Source: a virus
Virus record (IMG/VR): IMGVR_UViG_3300044729_000756
Location: 1 to 32,322 of that record
DNA length: 32,322 nt
Strand: one strand, 5' to 3'
Part shown: positions 30,230 to 32,322 of the stretch, piece after piece
Position numbering within the stretch: position 1 is the first letter of the stretch
Layout of the letters: each line of letters starts with the position of its first letter
The notes under the pieces: generated by a model
What the model was told of the DNA's origin: nothing
Databases searched by the model: none
Seen by the model: only the letters and a program-made list of their open reading frames with translations
Translations under genes and position numbers: made by a program

Positions 30230-31663
30230 TTATTTTAGGATTGGGAAACGGTCTTTATTGTGGAAGGCCCAGCCTGGCTTCCATCCCATGTAGCGGATGA
30301 ACTCCAAGGCTTCGGCTTTGCTCTTGCATTGGTTGTGCAACACCCAGAACGGTGAAATTACTTTGGCCTTCGCTAGTTGTGCCTTTTGGTACATGCTGCT
30401 GGTCGTGGCCAACTGCATGCCCTGGGCCTTGGTCATCAGGTGCAGGTCCACCATTTCGCCCTGCTCTTGGGGCTTGCGCTGGTACTCGTAGCCGCAATGC
30501 TTGCACTTCATCGCCCCAACGGGAATAATCGCCTCGCATCCCTTGCAGTTCTTCGCCCCGCCAACGCCATCGGATTTCTTCTTGCGTTTCTTTTTGATGG
30601 ACCAGTCACGGCTTGCTTCCCAAAACCCGTGGTGGTTCACATTGTTGCCGAAGTCAAGAATCGTAAACTCCCGCTTGGTTGGGGTTACCCTGGAACCACG
30701 GCCCACCATCTGCATGAACAAAGGCAGGCTTGCGGTCGCACGGTAAAGGATTACCACCTCAATGGTTGGCTCGTCAAAGCCCGTGGTCATTAAGTCACAG
30801 TTGCAAAGGATAGCATCGGGGGTATGCTTGAACCACGCCAGCACATCGGACCGCTCCTGCTTGCCCATAATCCCATCGACATGCCTGGCGTTATGGCCTG
30901 CGTTCTGCAAAGCGGCACATACTTCCATACTGGATGCAATATTGCTCGCAAACAGGATCGCCTTCTTGCCCCTGCAATGCCTACCGTAGTTTTTGACAAC
31001 GCCGTCAAACACCCTCCGCTTGGAATAGACCGTTGCCATCTGCTGGGTATCGTAGTCATCGCCCCGCATCCCGATTCCCGACAAGTCCAAGTTTGTCCCG
31101 TAGGTGACAGGACTGGCAAGGAACCCTTGGCGTATCAGTTCCCCGACCTGCACAGGGTTGTGGAGTGCCTGGTAGAACTTGGACAGGCATTCTTGGTTCC
31201 CACGACGCAGCGGTGTTGCGGTGGCCCCGATGACCACGGCCTTGGCGGGGATGCTTGCAAGTAGCGGGTTGAAGGTCTGCTTGTGGGCTTCGTCAATGAT
31301 TACCAGGTCCATTCCCGCCATGAGATCGGCATAGTCGGCCTTGTTCTTGCGTCGGGCGTAGGTCTGGGCCATGGCAATGAAGCAGTTGCCCGAAACATCC
31401 AGTCGGGGTTTGCCCGCTTCAATGAGGGTTGGCACGATGCCGAACTGATCCAGCGCACCGTTGGATTGTTTCAGCAGTTCAACCCGATCGGTGAAGATGA
31501 TGCACCGTTTCCCCCGCTGGAGGGCCGATGCCACCATGAAGGTGAACATGACGGTCTTGCCGCTTCCCGTTGGAGCGCACAGGATGATGTGCCTCTTGCC
31601 ATCTGCGATACTTGTCCGCATTTGGTCAATGGCTTGGTTTTGGTAGGGTCGGAGCGTAGTCAC
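30230..31663 (-). CDS. SF2 DEAH helicase with C-terminal zinc ribbon (RadD-like)
   Basis: This is a 477-aa protein. It has a Q-motif-like start (LRPYQNQAIDQM), Walker A APTGSGKT (30-37), DEAH at 124-127, ATATPLR (148-153), LMTTGFDEPT (291-300) and motif VI QMVGRGSR (318-325). A zinc ribbon C373/C376/C387/C390 (NCKGCE...CKHCGYE) follows. It probably unwinds or remodels forks and recombination intermediates. The only start that keeps the first motif is GTG 31663; an in-frame TGA lies 7 nt upstream (31672-31670). That GTG is inside a copy of the origin-like decamer. Confidence 0.9.
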   Translation of the reverse strand: MTTLRPYQNQAIDQMRTSIADGKRHIILCAPTGSGKTVMFTFMVASALQRGKRCIIFTDRVELLKQSNGALDQFGIVPTLIEAGKPRLDVSGNCFIAMAQTYARRKNKADYADLMAGMDLVIIDEAHKQTFNPLLASIPAKAVVIGATATPLRRGNQECLSKFYQALHNPVQVGELIRQGFLASPVTYGTNLDLSGIGMRGDDYDTQQMATVYSKRRVFDGVVKNYGRHCRGKKAILFASNIASSMEVCAALQNAGHNARHVDGIMGKQERSDVLAWFKHTPDAILCNCDLMTTGFDEPTIEVVILYRATASLPLFMQMVGRGSRVTPTKREFTILDFGNNVNHHGFWEASRDWSIKKKRKKKSDGVGGAKNCKGCEAIIPVGAMKCKHCGYEYQRKPQEQGEMVDLHLMTKAQGMQLATTSSMYQKAQLAKAKVISPFWVLHNQCKSKAEALEFIRYMGWKPGWAFHNKDRFPILK

Positions 31664-31925
31664 TTGTAGTCACTTTGGTTTTTGAGAAGTGACTACAAAA
31701 AACGGCCTTCCTGATAGCGTAGAGGCGGTTGTAGTCAGTGTAGTCACTTGTAGTTACTTTTTTTCTTATGAGTAGATATACATTACACATGCACACATGC
31801 ACACGCTCGTATATATTGCCAATGTAAAATAGGGGTCAAAACTGACTACACTGACTACTTAAAACGGAATGCCTTGATTAGTAGGCGTTTGGGCGTAGTC
31901 ACTTCTTTCGTAATTTCTGACTACA
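31655..31925. repeat. Ten-copy decamer array TGTAGTCA[C/G]T, candidate replication origin
   Basis: On the plus strand forward copies lie at 31655, 31665, 31730, 31739, 31749 and 31894; inverted copies (AGTGACTACA type) at 31688, 31841, 31850 and 31916 (start positions). Copies differ from the consensus by zero to two bases. The array spans the 195-bp gap between primase-helicase and SF2 helicase genes and reaches into both. Such iterons next to replication genes usually bind an initiator protein. A lone core copy is at 4492-4499 in the early promoter region. Confidence 0.72.
31759..31840. other. AT-rich segment with 8-bp tandem repeat inside the decamer array
   Basis: Between the two halves of the decamer array lies an AT-rich stretch with ACACATGC repeated directly at 31785-31792 and 31793-31800, then ACAC, and nearby ATATATT and AGATATA. 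It has no coding potential on either strand that I can see and could be the DNA-unwinding element of the candidate origin. Confidence 0.5.
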
Positions 31926-32322
31926 AAATAGCATCCGAGGAAATTCCGCTCCCTTCGGCATACTTTTTGACACCCAAGCGACTTTAGGATGGCTCCAAGT
32001 TTGTGTGCGGACACATGCTGGCGGGTGCAGGTTTCAATGACATCCTTGATCTCGGAGTTGGTTAACCACTTGCCTTCGGGGTCATCGCTCCGATCGGGGA
32101 TGGTAAACAATTTGAGCAGGAGTTCTTTCTCCACGGCGGGCTGGACATTCAGTTGGGTCCGATCGTTGAGGATTGCGATCTCGGCTTTGGACAACTGCCA
32201 GGCATCGCTTCCGTGGGTTTGGATGGCATGGTAGCACTCAATGAATAGGTCGGTCTTGTCAATGGCATCGTAGGCATCCCAGTCAATGCTTGCGGCCACC
32301 ACGGGCAGGATCCGTCGGTTAC
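31859..32322 (-). CDS. Primase-helicase, 3' part (VapE-type C-terminus)
   Basis: This is the C-terminal part of the primase-helicase whose 5' part is at 1-1898; bases 32196-32322 duplicate 1-127. In the closed circle the gene has 744 codons plus stop. The segment contains the end of the ATPase domain (DWDAYDAIDKTDLFIECYHA) and a C-terminal region resembling a DNA-binding winged helix (NSEIKDVIETCTRQHVSAHK, then GAILKSLGCQKV). The last bases carry three copies of the TGTAGTCACT-type decamer (31850-31859, 31894-31903, 31916-31925), so the candidate origin array extends into the coding sequence. Confidence 0.9.
   Translation of the reverse strand, partial: NRRILPVVAASIDWDAYDAIDKTDLFIECYHAIQTHGSDAWQLSKAEIAILNDRTQLNVQPAVEKELLLKLFTIPDRSDDPEGKWLTNSEIKDVIETCTRQHVSAHKLGAILKSLGCQKVCRRERNFLGCYFVVRNYERSDYAQTPTNQGIPF
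32196..32322. repeat. Right copy of 127-bp exact terminal repeat
   Basis: Identical to bases 1-127. Only one copy should be counted in the closed genome. See the left copy for interpretation. Confidence 0.95.

Noticed and set aside
1-32322. Search for CRISPR arrays, reverse transcriptase (DGR), integrase, transposase and toxin-antitoxin pairs
   Set aside because: None of the reading frames shows the catalytic motifs of these systems and no repeat-spacer array is present; the decamers at 31655-31925 are too short and irregular for CRISPR.

Overview
The window is one circularly closed genome of a small tailed phage, about 32,195 bp. The first 127 bases (1-127) recur exactly at the end (32196-32322), and one gene (primase-helicase) runs through the junction. 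The host is probably a member of the Bacteroidota. Candidate promoters fit the Bacteroidota -7 consensus TAnnTTTG, there are no convincing Shine-Dalgarno sites, and many proteins resemble Bacteroidota-phage families (BT4734/VapE primase, P22 gp3-like small terminase, XkdF-like protease, FkbM methyltransferase). The standard code is used, with TAA, TAG and TGA all as stops. I see no integrase, transposase, repressor of known type, CRISPR array or tRNA, so a non-integrating phage is the simplest reading. All family assignments were made by eye from motifs; no database search was run.

Layout: nearly every gene is on the minus strand, tightly packed, often with 4-nt ATGA stop/start overlaps. Read in the direction of minus-strand transcription. 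(1) Early region, 4427 to 2035: small proteins, a 39-aa membrane peptide, a possible ssDNA-annealing protein, a winged-helix regulator and a DUF736-like protein. It ends near an intrinsic terminator (1915-1939). (2) Replication region, 1898 through the junction to 28812: primase-helicase, an intergenic region full of a 10-bp repeat (candidate origin), an SF2 helicase, a VRR-NUC nuclease, small proteins and a stand-alone DnaA domain IV-like protein. It ends at a terminator (28763-28790). (3) Packaging/virion region I, 28743 to 14225: sigma-like factor, small proteins, small and large terminase, two tandem membrane micropeptides, two glycosyltransferases, FkbM methyltransferase, tail assembly chaperone with a -1 frameshift, tail proteins, tape measure, protease, scaffold, major capsid protein and tail tube. 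It ends at a terminator (14150-14175). (4) Virion region II and lysis, 14129 to 5269: a third glycosyltransferase, accessory structural proteins, portal, connector and completion proteins, tail fibre, holin, spanin-like protein and metallophosphoesterase.

Only two genes lie on the plus strand (4599-5272): an 83-aa protein and an amidase endolysin. They are transcribed divergently from the early region and run tail-to-tail into the metallophosphoesterase gene.

Most notable observations: a ten-copy decamer array beside the primase with a DnaA-C-like protein encoded nearby; a repeated layout in which an intrinsic terminator lies just before an ATG, with a TTTG-type -7 box in between (three minus-strand cases, plus a plus-strand start with the same box spacing and a palindrome over it); a clear U UUU UUG frameshift site; tandem paralogous membrane micropeptides; a portal fused to a head-morphogenesis-like C-terminus; and a gene order that puts tail genes between terminase and head genes, with the portal last.
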